Origin: Bordetella parapertussis | Lineage (GTDB): Bacteria > Pseudomonadota > Gammaproteobacteria > Burkholderiales > Burkholderiaceae_B | Direction: 5' to 3' | Assembly: GCA_945865935.1 (NCBI GenBank) | Contig: CAMBFI010000008.1 | Coordinates: 62,001 to 126,000, forward strand | DNA length: 64,000 nucleotides | Shown here: one piece after another, positions 16,159 through 26,276 of the stretch | Position numbering within the stretch: position 1 is the first letter of the stretch | How the letters are laid out: every line of letters starts with the position of its first letter | Translations under genes and position numbers: made by a program | Notes under the pieces: model-generated | Seen by the model: the letters and a program-made list of their open reading frames with translations, nothing else | What the model was told of the DNA's origin: nothing | Databases searched by the model: none

Positions 16159-17177
16159 GCGCGTCGTTCATACCAGGGCTTGGTCTGATTGACCACCCTG
16201 ACGACAACTAGCATAAGCGGCACTTCAATCAATACCCCAACAACCGTTGCAAGTGCCGCGCCCGACTGAAAGCCAAACAAACTAATCGCAGCCGCAACGG
16301 CTAGCTCGAAGAAATTAGAGGCGCCAATCAGTGCGGAAGGACATGCCACATTGTGCTTTTCGCCGAGGCGTCGATTCAGCCAGTACGCCAAGCTCGCATT
16401 CAAAACTACCTGAAGCAGTATCGGCACGGCGAGCAAGGCAATGATTAAGGGCTGATCAATAATCGCTTTGCCCTGAAAGGCAAACAGCAATACAAGTGTT
16501 GCGAGTAAGGCAACAACAGACCACCTCCCTAGCGCCGCGATCGTTCGCTCAAACACGGCGTCGCCCTGCGCAAGCAAGCGTCTACGCCAGACCTGAGCCA
16601 ACACAACAGGCAACACAATATAAAGAACGACAGAGATGATCAAGGTGTCCCAGGGAACGGTGATGGCCGACATCCCCAGTAACAAGGCCACCAGCGGTGC
16701 AAAGGCGAACACCATGATCGCATCGTTCAGCGCCACCTGAGACAAGGTAAATATCGGATCGCCATTCGTCAGCCGACTCCAGACAAACACCATGGCCGTG
16801 CAAGGTGCGGCCGCCAGCAGAATAAGACCCGCAATGTAGCTATCAATCTGGTCCTCAGGTAGCCACGGTGCAAAGGCATGCCGAATAAAGAGCCAGGCCA
16901 GCAAAGCCATTGAGAAAGGCTTCACCATCCAATTGATAAACAGCGTGACACCAATGCCGCGCACGTGCTGGCGAACTTGGCCAAGGGCAGCGAAATCAAT
17001 TTTGATGAGCATGGGAATGATCATGACCCAGATCAATAGCCCCACTGGCAGATTGACTTGAGCGACCTCTAGCGCGGCAATCGCCTGAAACACCTCAGGC
17101 GCTAACTGCCCCAAGGCAATACCTACGACGATACAAATAAACACCCATAGGGTGAGGTATCGTTCAAAGACATTCAT
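16155..17177 (-). CDS. acr3: Arsenite efflux carrier ACR3
   Basis: 340-residue inner-membrane arsenite extrusion carrier with about ten helices. The conserved Cys sits in AAPCTAMVFVWSRLTNGDP (helix 4), the residue required for As(III) transport in the family. I place the start at the ATG at 17177 (MNVFERYLTLWVF, AAGG upstream), since the longer frame would overlap arsJ. Third gene of the operon gapdh-arsJ-acr3. The gene ends overlapping the MFS gene from the other strand. Confidence 0.93.
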   Translation of the reverse strand: MNVFERYLTLWVFICIVVGIALGQLAPEVFQAIAALEVAQVNLPVGLLIWVMIIPMLIKIDFAALGQVRQHVRGIGVTLFINWMVKPFSMALLAWLFIRHAFAPWLPEDQIDSYIAGLILLAAAPCTAMVFVWSRLTNGDPIFTLSQVALNDAIMVFAFAPLVALLLGMSAITVPWDTLIISVVLYIVLPVVLAQVWRRRLLAQGDAVFERTIAALGRWSVVALLATLVLLFAFQGKAIIDQPLIIALLAVPILLQVVLNASLAYWLNRRLGEKHNVACPSALIGASNFFELAVAAAISLFGFQSGAALATVVGVLIEVPLMLVVVRVVNQTKPWYERRA

Positions 17178-17188
17178 GCGAAACCTTT

Positions 17189-18400
17189 TTATGCGCGAGT
17201 GGTCGGTAAAAATAAAGTGACCAACCAGCATAGCACCAGCATGACTGCTGAGCCAATCAGTGCGGCTAAGAGGCCGCCCCACTGATACAGCACGCCCGAC
17301 AGCAATGTGCCGATTAAGCGTCCCATCGCATTAGCTGCGTAGTAAAAGCCCACATCTTCAGCGGCTTTTTCAGACCCGGCATAAGCCAGGATCAGGTAGG
17401 AATGCACCGAAGAGTTCACCGCAAAGGCAAAACCAAACACGCCGAGCCCAATGACAACGACCCACGTCAACTGCGGCACGCTAAATGTCACCGCGAGCGC
17501 CAACGCGATCGGCACGAGCGCAAGTAAGCCTGACCACAGCCGTGCAGCAGGCACCTCGGTGGATAGGCCGTCTGAACTACGCTTAACGAGAGAGGGTGCA
17601 ATCGCTTGGACCAACCCATACCCGATTGTCCAAAGGGCCAGAAAGCCGCCCACCATCGTGAACGTCCATCCCGAGGCATAGAGAAAGACGGGGACCCCGA
17701 CCACAAACCACACGTCACGCGCACCAAACAACACAACACGCGCGGCTGCTAACAGGTTAATCGCACGGTTCTTTGCAAAGAGCTCACGCGCTGACTTCGA
17801 GGCGCGACTCTTACCCATCATGGGCGGCAAAGAGGCCAAGACCGCCACGAGGACCACCGCAAGAAGCGCCGCCATTGCCCACAGCGCACCACGAAAGCCA
17901 AGCAGATCCAGTAACAGTCCGCCCAGAAAGAACCCAACGCCTTTCATCGCGTTTTTACTTCCGGTAAACCAGGCCACCCACTTGAACAACTGCCCGGATG
18001 CCTCACCCGCGGTAATTTTGATCGCCGACTTACTGGCTGTCTTCGTGAGGTCCTTTGCAACCCCGCACACCCCTTGCGCCAGAACCACCCACGCCACCGA
18101 CAAGCCAGCGGCCCAGTCGGGTGACAACATCGACAGCAGCAAGAACCCGACGATTTGCGTTGCGAGACCGACGCTCAACATGCGGGTAATGCCAAAGCGT
18201 GCAGCCAGCCAACCTCCGATGAGGTTCGCCAATACACCAGCGGCCTCATACAACAAGAACAGAAACGCGAGCGTAAAGGGCGAATAGCCCAAGCGATAGA
18301 AGTGCAGCAGAACCAGCATGCGCAACGCGCCATCCGTGAGCGTAAAGCCCCAATAGGCTGCCGTCACAATCCCATAGTTACGCGCGCCGGACGACGACAT
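17189..18400 (-). CDS. arsJ: Organoarsenical efflux MFS carrier ArsJ
   Basis: 403 residues, MFS fold, beginning SSGARNYGIVTAAYWGFTLT, the characteristic start of ArsJ. In characterised systems ArsJ exports 1-arseno-3-phosphoglycerate, made from arsenate by the partner GAPDH; the product breaks down outside, giving a net arsenate efflux. Here that GAPDH gene ends two bases upstream, and acr3 starts 11 bases downstream, so arsenate and arsenite routes share one operon. Confidence 0.93.
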   Translation of the reverse strand: MSSSGARNYGIVTAAYWGFTLTDGALRMLVLLHFYRLGYSPFTLAFLFLLYEAAGVLANLIGGWLAARFGITRMLSVGLATQIVGFLLLSMLSPDWAAGLSVAWVVLAQGVCGVAKDLTKTASKSAIKITAGEASGQLFKWVAWFTGSKNAMKGVGFFLGGLLLDLLGFRGALWAMAALLAVVLVAVLASLPPMMGKSRASKSARELFAKNRAINLLAAARVVLFGARDVWFVVGVPVFLYASGWTFTMVGGFLALWTIGYGLVQAIAPSLVKRSSDGLSTEVPAARLWSGLLALVPIALALAVTFSVPQLTWVVVIGLGVFGFAFAVNSSVHSYLILAYAGSEKAAEDVGFYYAANAMGRLIGTLLSGVLYQWGGLLAALIGSAVMLVLCWLVTLFLPTTRA

Positions 18401-18402
18401 GT

Positions 18403-19446
18403 CTAGAGGCCTTTGCTATCGAGGATGCAGGCTAAATCAACCATCCGGCAGGCATAGCCCATCTCGTTGTCATACCACGCATAGATCTTCAATAGCGTCC
18501 CATCGGTCACCATCGTCGACAACGCATCCACAATTGAACTGCGCGTGTCACGTGCGTAGTCCGCACTCACCAGAGGGCGGGTCTCAAAACCCAAAATGCC
18601 CGCCAAGGGCCCAACCGCCGCTTTTGCGAACAACGCATTGACCTCTTCTGCCGTGGTCTCACGCTTGAGCTCAAACACACAGTCTGTCAACGAAGCGTTC
18701 AAGACGGGCGCACGCACGGCGTGCCCGTTCAGCTTTCCTTTGAGCTCGGGGTAAATCAACGCGATCGCTGTCGCGCTCCCTGTTGTCGTCGGCGCAAGAC
18801 TCAACATCGCACTGCGAGCGCGGCGCAAATCCTTATGGGGCGCGTCAACGACCTGATTCGTATTCGTAGGATCATGAATCGTCGTGATCTGTCCATGACG
18901 AATACCGACCGACTCTTGGATCACTTTGACGACGGGTGCAAGACAATTGGTCGTGCACGATGCAGCCGTCACAATTTTGTGTTGCGCGGGATCATACAAA
19001 TGGTCGTTCACACCCACCACAATATTCAAGACGTTACCAACCTTGACGGGCGCCGCAACAATCACGCGCTTGGCGCCACGCTCGAGGTGTCCTTGAATCG
19101 TTTCGGGCGTTAAAAACTTTCCCGTACATTCCAGCACCACATCGACACCATAATCACCCCAAGGGATTTCAGCAGACGTCGCGTAGGAAGAAAATCCAAG
19201 TTTCTTGTCGTTGATTCGAATCGTTTGTCCATCGTCGGCTTGTATGTCAGCCCGCCAGCGACCTTGCACACTGTCAAACTCCAGCAGGTGGGCCGTCGCC
19301 GCAGCACCGCCCTTGATTTCATTCAAATGCACGACGTCTAACCGGTTACCCGACCGTGGATCATCGGCCTGTCTATCTGCAGCACCGAGGGCCGAGCGCA
19401 GCGCGAGCCGACCGATACGTCCTAGACCATTAATTCCGACTTTCAT
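18403..19446 (-). CDS. ArsJ-associated glyceraldehyde-3-phosphate dehydrogenase
   Basis: 347 residues. NAD-binding start [16 protein letters not shown], catalytic Cys in [13 protein letters not shown], and C-terminal [15 protein letters not shown]. The position directly in front of arsJ marks it as the arsenic-dedicated GAPDH, which uses arsenate in place of phosphate to make 1-arseno-3-phosphoglycerate. Ribosome site GGGAGAGG. No arsR precedes it: the 118 bases upstream lead to the end of an ABC transporter operon. Confidence 0.93.
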   Translation of the reverse strand: MKVGINGLGRIGRLALRSALGAADRQADDPRSGNRLDVVHLNEIKGGAAATAHLLEFDSVQGRWRADIQADDGQTIRINDKKLGFSSYATSAEIPWGDYGVDVVLECTGKFLTPETIQGHLERGAKRVIVAAPVKVGNVLNIVVGVNDHLYDPAQHKIVTAASCTTNCLAPVVKVIQESVGIRHGQITTIHDPTNTNQVVDAPHKDLRRARSAMLSLAPTTTGSATAIALIYPELKGKLNGHAVRAPVLNASLTDCVFELKRETTAEEVNALFAKAAVGPLAGILGFETRPLVSADYARDTRSSIVDALSTMVTDGTLLKIYAWYDNEMGYACRMVDLACILDSKGL

Positions 19447-19564
19447 TTAGCCTCTCCCGCCATTCACTTCACCTAAGTTCGTGCCGTCACTTAAAGACCG
19501 GCATCCGATAGGTATCCCAAGAACTTTCATCAATTATTGCTATTACAAGACATCTAAATGACAA

Positions 19565-20239
19565 CTATGTGACGGTGGTTTCAAACCGGAATCTACGTTC
19601 TATACGCCTTGCGATCAAAACGATGACAGACACGATTGCCAGGTAAACGAGCGCGGCGAATAAGTACGCCTTAAAAAACTGGAAATTTGTAGCCGCCAAC
19701 TCCTGTACGCGTGCAAAAAATTCCGTGTATTGAATGAGGAACGCTACAGAACTATCTTTAAGATTACTAATGCATTGATTTGTCAGCGCAGGAACGGAAA
19801 GCCTCAGCGCCTGGGGAAGCGTCAAGAAACGAAATACCTGCAGAGAACTAAATCCTTGCGCACGAGCGGCTTCGATTTCGATCGGATCAAGCCCGTTGTA
19901 GGCTGTGGAGAGATAAGCCGCATTGTAAGCCGCTACATTCAATGAAAAGCCAACCAGCGCCACGACAAAAGGACTTGTCTTAATCCCCCACTGCGGCAGG
20001 CCGTAGTACATCAAAAACAGCAAAACAATTAAGGGCATCCCAATAAAGAAGGATACATATCCGCGAAAGAAAATACGCACGACCTTTATCGAACTAATCG
20101 AACAATAAAAAACTGCGATGCCTAACAACAGTCCTGACACACTCACGAGCACCGTCAATTGAATCGTTTGCAGCAGTCCCGCAAAAATTAGCGGCCACTG
20201 TTCTAACAGATCACGCCCAAAACTATGCCAGCCACTCAT
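19565..20239 (-). CDS. Polar amino-acid ABC transporter permease (second subunit)
   Basis: 224-residue HisM/GlnP-type inner-membrane permease with about five helices and the EAA loop EIEAARAQGFSSLQVFRFLTLPQALR, which contacts the ATPase. It overlaps the ATPase gene by four bases. With the two genes upstream and the binding protein it makes a complete importer. Last gene of the operon. Confidence 0.92.
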   Translation of the reverse strand: MSGWHSFGRDLLEQWPLIFAGLLQTIQLTVLVSVSGLLLGIAVFYCSISSIKVVRIFFRGYVSFFIGMPLIVLLFLMYYGLPQWGIKTSPFVVALVGFSLNVAAYNAAYLSTAYNGLDPIEIEAARAQGFSSLQVFRFLTLPQALRLSVPALTNQCISNLKDSSVAFLIQYTEFFARVQELAATNFQFFKAYLFAALVYLAIVSVIVLIARRIERRFRFETTVT

Positions 20240-20979
20240 TTTCGATTCGCTCCAGACTCTGCGCCGAAGAAAGCACGCACGGCAGGATCAGAGTGCATTG
20301 AGGCGAGTTCATCTATGTTGTCTTCTGCTCTGACAATACCTTGTTCAAGATATACGACTCTCTCTGCAATCATCCGCGCCAGGGCAAGATCGTGTGTGAC
20401 GACAAGCATCGTCACTTCCTCACGACGCAGACGATTAAGCAGCTCAGCAACTTCGCGCACCATCACAGGGTCTAGGGCTGAGGTGGGTTCGTCGAACAGC
20501 ACAACGTCCGGATCCATTGCGAGTGCGCGCGCGATGGCGACGCGCTGCTTTTGACCACCCGAAAGTTGTCCTGGATACTTACCAGAATGGGCAGCCATGT
20601 CTAAGCGATTTAACTCGAAGAACGCTTTTTCTTGCGCCTGAGAATTCGTCATGCCTCGCAGCTTACGTAAGCCTAGCGTCACATTATCCAATACGGAGAG
20701 ATGGCGATAGAGCGCAAATTGCTGAAAAACAAATCCGATGCTCTGTCGCAGCGCTCGCACATCCACACTTGAATCAAGTGTGGACTGACCACGAAATTTT
20801 ATGTCACCAGCAGTCGGTTCAACGAGACGATTGATACAACGCAAAAGTGTCGATTTTCCGCATCCAGAGGGTCCCATGACGACTTTCAGGTCAAACTCTT
20901 GTACCTCGAGGTTGACGCCAGCTAATACTTGCTGATCACCAAAATTCTTGGTGAGCTTCTGGATCTCGATTAGCGCCAT
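20236..20979 (-). CDS. Polar amino-acid ABC transporter ATPase
   Basis: 247-residue GlnQ-type ATPase. Walker A GPSGCGKST, signature LSGGQKQRVAIARAL, Walker B VVLFDEPTSALD, switch His in VVTHDLALA. Cytoplasmic motor of the importer encoded at 19565-22440. Confidence 0.95.
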   Translation of the reverse strand: MALIEIQKLTKNFGDQQVLAGVNLEVQEFDLKVVMGPSGCGKSTLLRCINRLVEPTAGDIKFRGQSTLDSSVDVRALRQSIGFVFQQFALYRHLSVLDNVTLGLRKLRGMTNSQAQEKAFFELNRLDMAAHSGKYPGQLSGGQKQRVAIARALAMDPDVVLFDEPTSALDPVMVREVAELLNRLRREEVTMLVVTHDLALARMIAERVVYLEQGIVRAEDNIDELASMHSDPAVRAFFGAESGANRK

Positions 20980-21010
20980 CGAGCACCTCGCATAAAGACA
21001 ATAGCGCTAC

Positions 21011-21664
21011 TCATGTGACCGACAGCCCCGGAACGGCATAACGTCGCTCCAACCAGTGCACTCCGATGAGCAAAACGCGATAGACTGCAAAGTACATGAC
21101 CCCGACGCATAAATAGACTTCAATACCCTGCAGGGTTGTCGCTGTCAGTGACATGGCCTGCTTCGTCATTTCTGGAATGCCCACTGTGTACGCAAATGGC
21201 GAATACTTCAGCACTGAAGTGAATTCATTCACCATGCCCGGGATTGAAAATCGGAGCATCTGAGGGACTTCGATATTGATAAAGATTTGGAACCGCGTCA
21301 TTCCCATCGCCTGTGCCGCGACGACCTCAGCCTGATCGATAGACGCTAAGGCGCCGCGAAACACTTCGGCGAGGTACGCGCCGGAAATTAGGCCCAGACT
21401 CAACGCCATCGCTACGAGCGGCAACACCTTTATCCCAATCGTTGGCAGGCCGAAATACACGATGAACAACATCACCAGAACGGGAACGCCGCGATAGACG
21501 TAAGTGTAGACAGCTAGCAACCCTCGCAGGCCAGGGAGCGGTGCCCGAGAAAGGCACGCTACCAGCAAACCTGTTGCCAGACCTGTTGCGCTGCAGGTGA
21601 TCGTCACAACGACGGTGTAGATCAGGCCCCAGCTTAGCTGCCAGAGGATTTCTGTTAAGTGCAT
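21011..21664 (-). CDS. Polar amino-acid ABC transporter permease (first subunit)
   Basis: 217-residue HisQ-type permease. EAA loop ASIDQAEVVAAQAMGMTRFQIFINIEVPQ. It pairs with the permease at 19565; the 31-base gap to the ATPase gene is short enough for one operon. Confidence 0.92.
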   Translation of the reverse strand: MHLTEILWQLSWGLIYTVVVTITCSATGLATGLLVACLSRAPLPGLRGLLAVYTYVYRGVPVLVMLFIVYFGLPTIGIKVLPLVAMALSLGLISGAYLAEVFRGALASIDQAEVVAAQAMGMTRFQIFINIEVPQMLRFSIPGMVNEFTSVLKYSPFAYTVGIPEMTKQAMSLTATTLQGIEVYLCVGVMYFAVYRVLLIGVHWLERRYAVPGLSVT

Positions 21665-21684
21665 CTAGCGCAACATCTTTAGAA

Positions 21685-22443
<759 letters not shown>

Positions 22444-22580
22444 TCATTCTCCGTTACGCTATGTTCAGGTGGCTCGCGTTTTGCTGCTGGTTTTGTACGC
22501 AAGGTAGATTAACACCGAGCATTGCGCTGTAGCCCATCAACTCCACAAAATCTGAACATACAATCCATTTTTAGCTGTAA

Positions 22581-23240
22581 ATGTCTACCGACACCATGGC
22601 ACAACATATTCTGTACTCTTATCGGCGCTGTCCATACGCCATGCGTGCGCGTATGGCGCTTCGCACTGCCGGCATTCAAGTCGAGCAAATAGAGGTTAGT
22701 CTGCGCGACAAGCCGACAGCCCTGCTGGCCATCTCACCCAAAGGCACGGTACCCGTTCTTCAATGTAGCGATGGACGTGTGATTGACCAAAGTCTAGACA
22801 TCATGCGCTGGGCGCTTGAGCAAAACGATCCAGACGGATGGCTCACGCTAGCAGGTCAAGAGGAACATCTAGAATTCATACGCGCTAACGATACCGAATT
22901 TAAATTCTGGCTTGATCGATATAAATACGCTGAACGCTTTCCCGAGTTCAGCCGTAGTCATTATCGCGGACAGGCCGAATATTTTATGTTGAGCAAACTG
23001 GAAGAAAAACTGTCGGTCAACGCTTTTCTGGGGGGCAAACGGGCATCACTCAGCGATGTCGCAATTTTTCCCTTCGTCCGTCAGTTCGCAGCCGTGGATG
23101 CGAACTGGTTTGCAGCGAGTCGGTGGGTTGGTGTCCGCACGTGGCTTTCATTCTGGACTGAAACCGAAACCTATAAGCAAATCATGCTCAAGACGACCGC
23201 TCAAGCACCGCATATTAGTAGTGAGGCGGAAGTTCGTTGA
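22581..23240 (+). CDS. Glutathione S-transferase family protein
   Basis: 219 residues with a glutaredoxin-like N-terminus, YSYRRCPYAMRARMALR, in which Cys of RCPYA is the likely active residue, and SPKGTVPVLQ as the cis-Pro segment. The C-terminal helical domain ends with many aromatic residues. Closest in style to omega/GrxB-like thiol transferases. The ATG at 22581 or 22596 may be used. Its last 26 bases overlap slyX from the other strand. Confidence 0.88.
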   Translation: MSTDTMAQHILYSYRRCPYAMRARMALRTAGIQVEQIEVSLRDKPTALLAISPKGTVPVLQCSDGRVIDQSLDIMRWALEQNDPDGWLTLAGQEEHLEFIRANDTEFKFWLDRYKYAERFPEFSRSHYRGQAEYFMLSKLEEKLSVNAFLGGKRASLSDVAIFPFVRQFAAVDANWFAASRWVGVRTWLSFWTETETYKQIMLKTTAQAPHISSEAEVR

Positions 23241-23433
23241 TCTGATCGATCGAAAGCGTATTGCGTTCTTGTGGCAAATGTTGACGTAAGACGCGCAGCT
23301 CCTGTGCGAGAGCATCAATCTGCTGCTGCTGACGAAATACCGCTTTGTTTAATTGCTCAAGTAAATCGTCTGCGAGCACCACTTTGATTTCAAGCTCGTG
23401 AAGTCGATCAGACCGCTCATTAGAAGATGACAT
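23215..23433 (-). CDS. slyX: SlyX homologue
   Basis: 72 residues, almost entirely a coiled coil (LHELEIKVVLADDLLEQLNK, then FRQQQQIDALAQELRVLRQ) with the family ending ELPPHY. Function of SlyX is not established; in enterobacteria it sits next to the prolyl isomerase gene slyD, which is absent here. Confidence 0.92.
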   Translation of the reverse strand: MSSSNERSDRLHELEIKVVLADDLLEQLNKAVFRQQQQIDALAQELRVLRQHLPQERNTLSIDQINELPPHY

Positions 23434-23562
23434 GGCACTCTCAAACGTATAGGCAACTTGGAGAGTTTAGCGCCAACGTCAACTACTCTCAAACACACAA
23501 CGCTCGGCGCTTAACTGCTCCATGCAGTCCTCATGCGCCAGTTCACGTATCGCAGGCGCGCC

Positions 23563-24771
23563 CTAGCGCATGAGAGAAGACCAGGGATTACTGTGTCGAG
23601 GAGTAGAAATGAAGGCAGTGTCAGTCAGGCTTTCAAGAAACGCAATCAGATCCGATACTTCGTCATCACTCACATCGAATCCCTGCAGGAACTCGCTACG
23701 CAAGCGGTTGGGCTGACCATTTTCTGCCGACGCGCGTCCCGCACGAGCATAGTGATTGCGAATCACCCCAGCGAGAGTTTGAATTGAGCCATCATGCATG
23801 TAGGGCGCGGTCAGCGCGATGTTACGTAACGTCGGAGTTCGGAACTTTCCGCGATCTGCATCTAGACCAGTGATCTCGATGATGCCGGGATTCGACTTTG
23901 GGTAACTACCCGTTCCATCCACATCATACAAACCCGTGTTGTGGAACCCAAGCTCTGGAAATGGCATCCGACTATGTTGAACGTTGTCATTGAAGTTCAA
24001 CCCACCATGACAGTGATAACACTCCATTTTCTCGCCAAAAAAGAGTGACTCGCCGCGCTTAGCTGATGCACTCAGCGCCTCTGGCTTTCCTTCATAGCGA
24101 TACTGATCGAAAGCGCTACCAAAGGAGACGAGGCTGCGCTGAAACGCGGCTAACGCGCGCGTGACCGTCGCGAGCGAATACAGTGCCTCGTCCCCCTGCC
24201 TGGCTTCTTTAGGAAAAGCCTCGGTAAAAAGCGTCCGATAGCGTGGCTCTGCTTTCAATCGCTCGAAAAGTAGTTGCTCGCGCCCAGCCATCCCCATCTC
24301 AACGGGATGTTCACCAAAAATCGGGATCAACGCTTGGATTTCCAGGCTATTCAAATTTGGATTCATCCAGGTGAGCACTGGCAGATAGCCCACGTTCGCG
24401 AGCGACATCGCACTACGCCCACCTAAAACACCGTCAACACCTTCGGAACGCGCCTTGCCATCTGTAAATGCCTTTTCTTGTCGATGACAGGTCGCGCAAG
24501 ACATCGATTGATCGACAGATAGCCGCTTGTCATAGAACAAATGTCGGCCGAGCTCTACTTTTGCCTGAGACATCGGATTATCCGGAGGCACAATGGGCTC
24601 TGGCGCCCAGTGGGGAAGATCCCACTGGAACATCGCCTCGTGCTGCGATGCAGTGCCAGGACTCCGCTCCCCTTGGGCGAAGACAGACCGCACGAGCGCA
24701 CTCAGCGTCACGCAAGCGATCAAAATCACCCGCAGCACTCGTCGATCGCGCAGCAACACTGTCATCACCAT
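23563..24771 (-). CDS. Di-heme cytochrome c peroxidase-like enzyme (MbnH family)
   Basis: 402 residues with an N-terminal signal sequence and two CxxCH haem sites, Cys92-Ala-Thr-Cys95-His96 in the first half and CYHCH near residue 255. This fits the CCP/MauG superfamily. It is encoded directly downstream (10 bases) of an MbnP-like gene, the arrangement of the 'metallo-mystery pair'. In the studied MbnP/MbnH pair, MbnH oxidises a Trp of MbnP to kynurenine, giving a copper site. Periplasmic. Confidence 0.9.
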   Translation of the reverse strand: MVMTVLLRDRRVLRVILIACVTLSALVRSVFAQGERSPGTASQHEAMFQWDLPHWAPEPIVPPDNPMSQAKVELGRHLFYDKRLSVDQSMSCATCHRQEKAFTDGKARSEGVDGVLGGRSAMSLANVGYLPVLTWMNPNLNSLEIQALIPIFGEHPVEMGMAGREQLLFERLKAEPRYRTLFTEAFPKEARQGDEALYSLATVTRALAAFQRSLVSFGSAFDQYRYEGKPEALSASAKRGESLFFGEKMECYHCHGGLNFNDNVQHSRMPFPELGFHNTGLYDVDGTGSYPKSNPGIIEITGLDADRGKFRTPTLRNIALTAPYMHDGSIQTLAGVIRNHYARAGRASAENGQPNRLRSEFLQGFDVSDDEVSDLIAFLESLTDTAFISTPRHSNPWSSLMR

Positions 24772-24781
24772 GCCGTCACAA

Positions 24782-25687
24782 TTACTTCACGCTAAAAAAC
24801 CGCTGAGGTCCAGCGGCATGACTTTCGTATGAGAGTCCTAACGCGGTGATCACAGGAGGACAATCCGCATCTTTTAGAAAGCTCATACACCCCGGCGAAG
24901 TGCCAGGCGTGTTCACATCAACGTTAGCACCCGCCAGCACCGCACCAATATCCGCAACAACCGTTTGCTTACTCGCGTCAAATTGCGCAAAGCTTACCGT
25001 CACGCGATTTGGATTCGTACAGGCTGAGGGGGCTACCGTTTTTGAGGGGGAGGCGCACATTGTGCTACCTAGGTGCACTGAAAATCCTGAGGCTCCTGCA
25101 GCACCATGACCACCGCTATGGCCCAGGCCCTGCGCTCCACCATGCCCCTGCCCCGTCGCAGCACCAGCGCTCGCCATATCAACCTTCAAGAACTTATAGC
25201 CTCCCTGCCAAGTCCAAAACATTGCCGTACTGCTAAGCGGGGCAGGTGCTGTCGTAGGATCCACATGGTTTAGGTTGAAGGGGACGCCCAGCGTGAAGCG
25301 GATGCCCGTATATTTGCCACTCGGAACTGTTCCACGTACGGAGGTATTTGTTGCGACAGTGCCGTTGCGGCAGGGACCGGTGCCATTTTCGAAATCCAAC
25401 AACGCAACATTCTCAACCTGCCACGTTTTATCTTGAGTCAAGACAAGGGGTGTTGCTCGGCCCTGTGCGTCCAGAAGTTCGACCTCACTGACAAAGAAAC
25501 GAAAGTCGCTCGGCGTGATGGTTGATTTGGTCGTGCCTATATCTGTATAGCTCTGTCCGCAAGAAAACGTCTGGCCATTCACCTGCGCAGAAAACTTAAG
25601 TTCAATAGACTGCTGCGCTGGTACCGCGGACATCATCAGGACACCACTTAATCCCAATGCCAATGTCAGTTTTTTTACGTGCTTCAT
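24782..25687 (-). CDS. MbnP-like copper-binding protein (metallo-mystery pair)
   Basis: 301 residues, signal peptide cut near MMSAVPAQQS. Typical four-Cys MbnP pattern: VNGQTFSCGQSY at the start, NGTGPCRNG in the middle, then STMCASPSKTVAPSACTN and PGCMSFLKDADCPP. The region FTLGVPFNLNHVDPTTAPAPL followed by MFWTWQGGYKFLKVD holds the Trp residues that the partner oxidase can modify. Residues around 180-200 form a Gly/His-rich stretch (GQGHGGAQGLGHSGGHGAAG), a possible extra metal site. Cotranscribed with the MbnH-like gene. Confidence 0.9.
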   Translation of the reverse strand: MKHVKKLTLALGLSGVLMMSAVPAQQSIELKFSAQVNGQTFSCGQSYTDIGTTKSTITPSDFRFFVSEVELLDAQGRATPLVLTQDKTWQVENVALLDFENGTGPCRNGTVATNTSVRGTVPSGKYTGIRFTLGVPFNLNHVDPTTAPAPLSSTAMFWTWQGGYKFLKVDMASAGAATGQGHGGAQGLGHSGGHGAAGASGFSVHLGSTMCASPSKTVAPSACTNPNRVTVSFAQFDASKQTVVADIGAVLAGANVDVNTPGTSPGCMSFLKDADCPPVITALGLSYESHAAGPQRFFSVK

Positions 25688-25696
25688 CGTTATTCC

Positions 25697-26191
25697 TTAA
25701 TGTTGATGTTTCTTATCGCCGGGCTTCGGTTTTTGTACCCACACCACGACGTTGACCTTTCCTGCCCGCTCAAAGGTCAGTGTCATATCAAAGCGATCAC
25801 CGACTTTTAAGGGGCGCTTTAAATGACGCAATAGCACTTGGTAACCTTCTTCTGCATCGTGTCTGAACACAATGGCTTGCTTGGGCGCAAGTTGAATCGA
25901 CCTTACGTCAACCCAGGTAATTTCATGATCAACGGAATGCGTCTCCGTGCGAAATACAGCTTCCTGTGCGACACCGGTTTGAGCCGTCTGCAAGAAATCC
26001 GGTGTAGCGCCCGTGTTCTTCAACTCTCTGAAATACACGGCATACTCACCCGGTTTTTCTGGGTTTTCAACCGCGTAGGGATGATCGATCACGAGTGCGC
26101 CCACCTTATTGCCATGCGCGTGTGCGGAACCCAGAAACACAATGCAAGACAACAGGCACTCAAGCCAAATAATCAATCGTTTTAAACGCAT
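25697..26191 (-). CDS. PCu(A)C-like periplasmic protein with altered copper ligands
   Basis: 164 residues; signal peptide ending SAHAHGNK. Overall like the PCu(A)C copper chaperone (DUF461), with YAVYFRELKNTGATPDFL and LKRPLKVGDRFDMTLTFERAGKVNVVVWV. The usual C-terminal His-x-Met copper pair before LKxPL is replaced (GYQVLLRHLKRPL), and the Met-rich loop is missing. Terminal KKHQH and the N-terminal HAHGNK could supply other ligands. ATG at 26191 follows GGAGAGAACA; the upstream TTG start is unlikely. Sits between DUF2946 and MbnP-like genes. Confidence 0.8.
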   Translation of the reverse strand: MRLKRLIIWLECLLSCIVFLGSAHAHGNKVGALVIDHPYAVENPEKPGEYAVYFRELKNTGATPDFLQTAQTGVAQEAVFRTETHSVDHEITWVDVRSIQLAPKQAIVFRHDAEEGYQVLLRHLKRPLKVGDRFDMTLTFERAGKVNVVVWVQKPKPGDKKHQH

Positions 26192-26276
26192 TGTTCTCTC
26201 CAAACAAAGTCATCGAGCACAATCCAAAAGGAATATGTGCGAGTTCAGGCCGCCTCAACGGCGAACCTATGACGGC

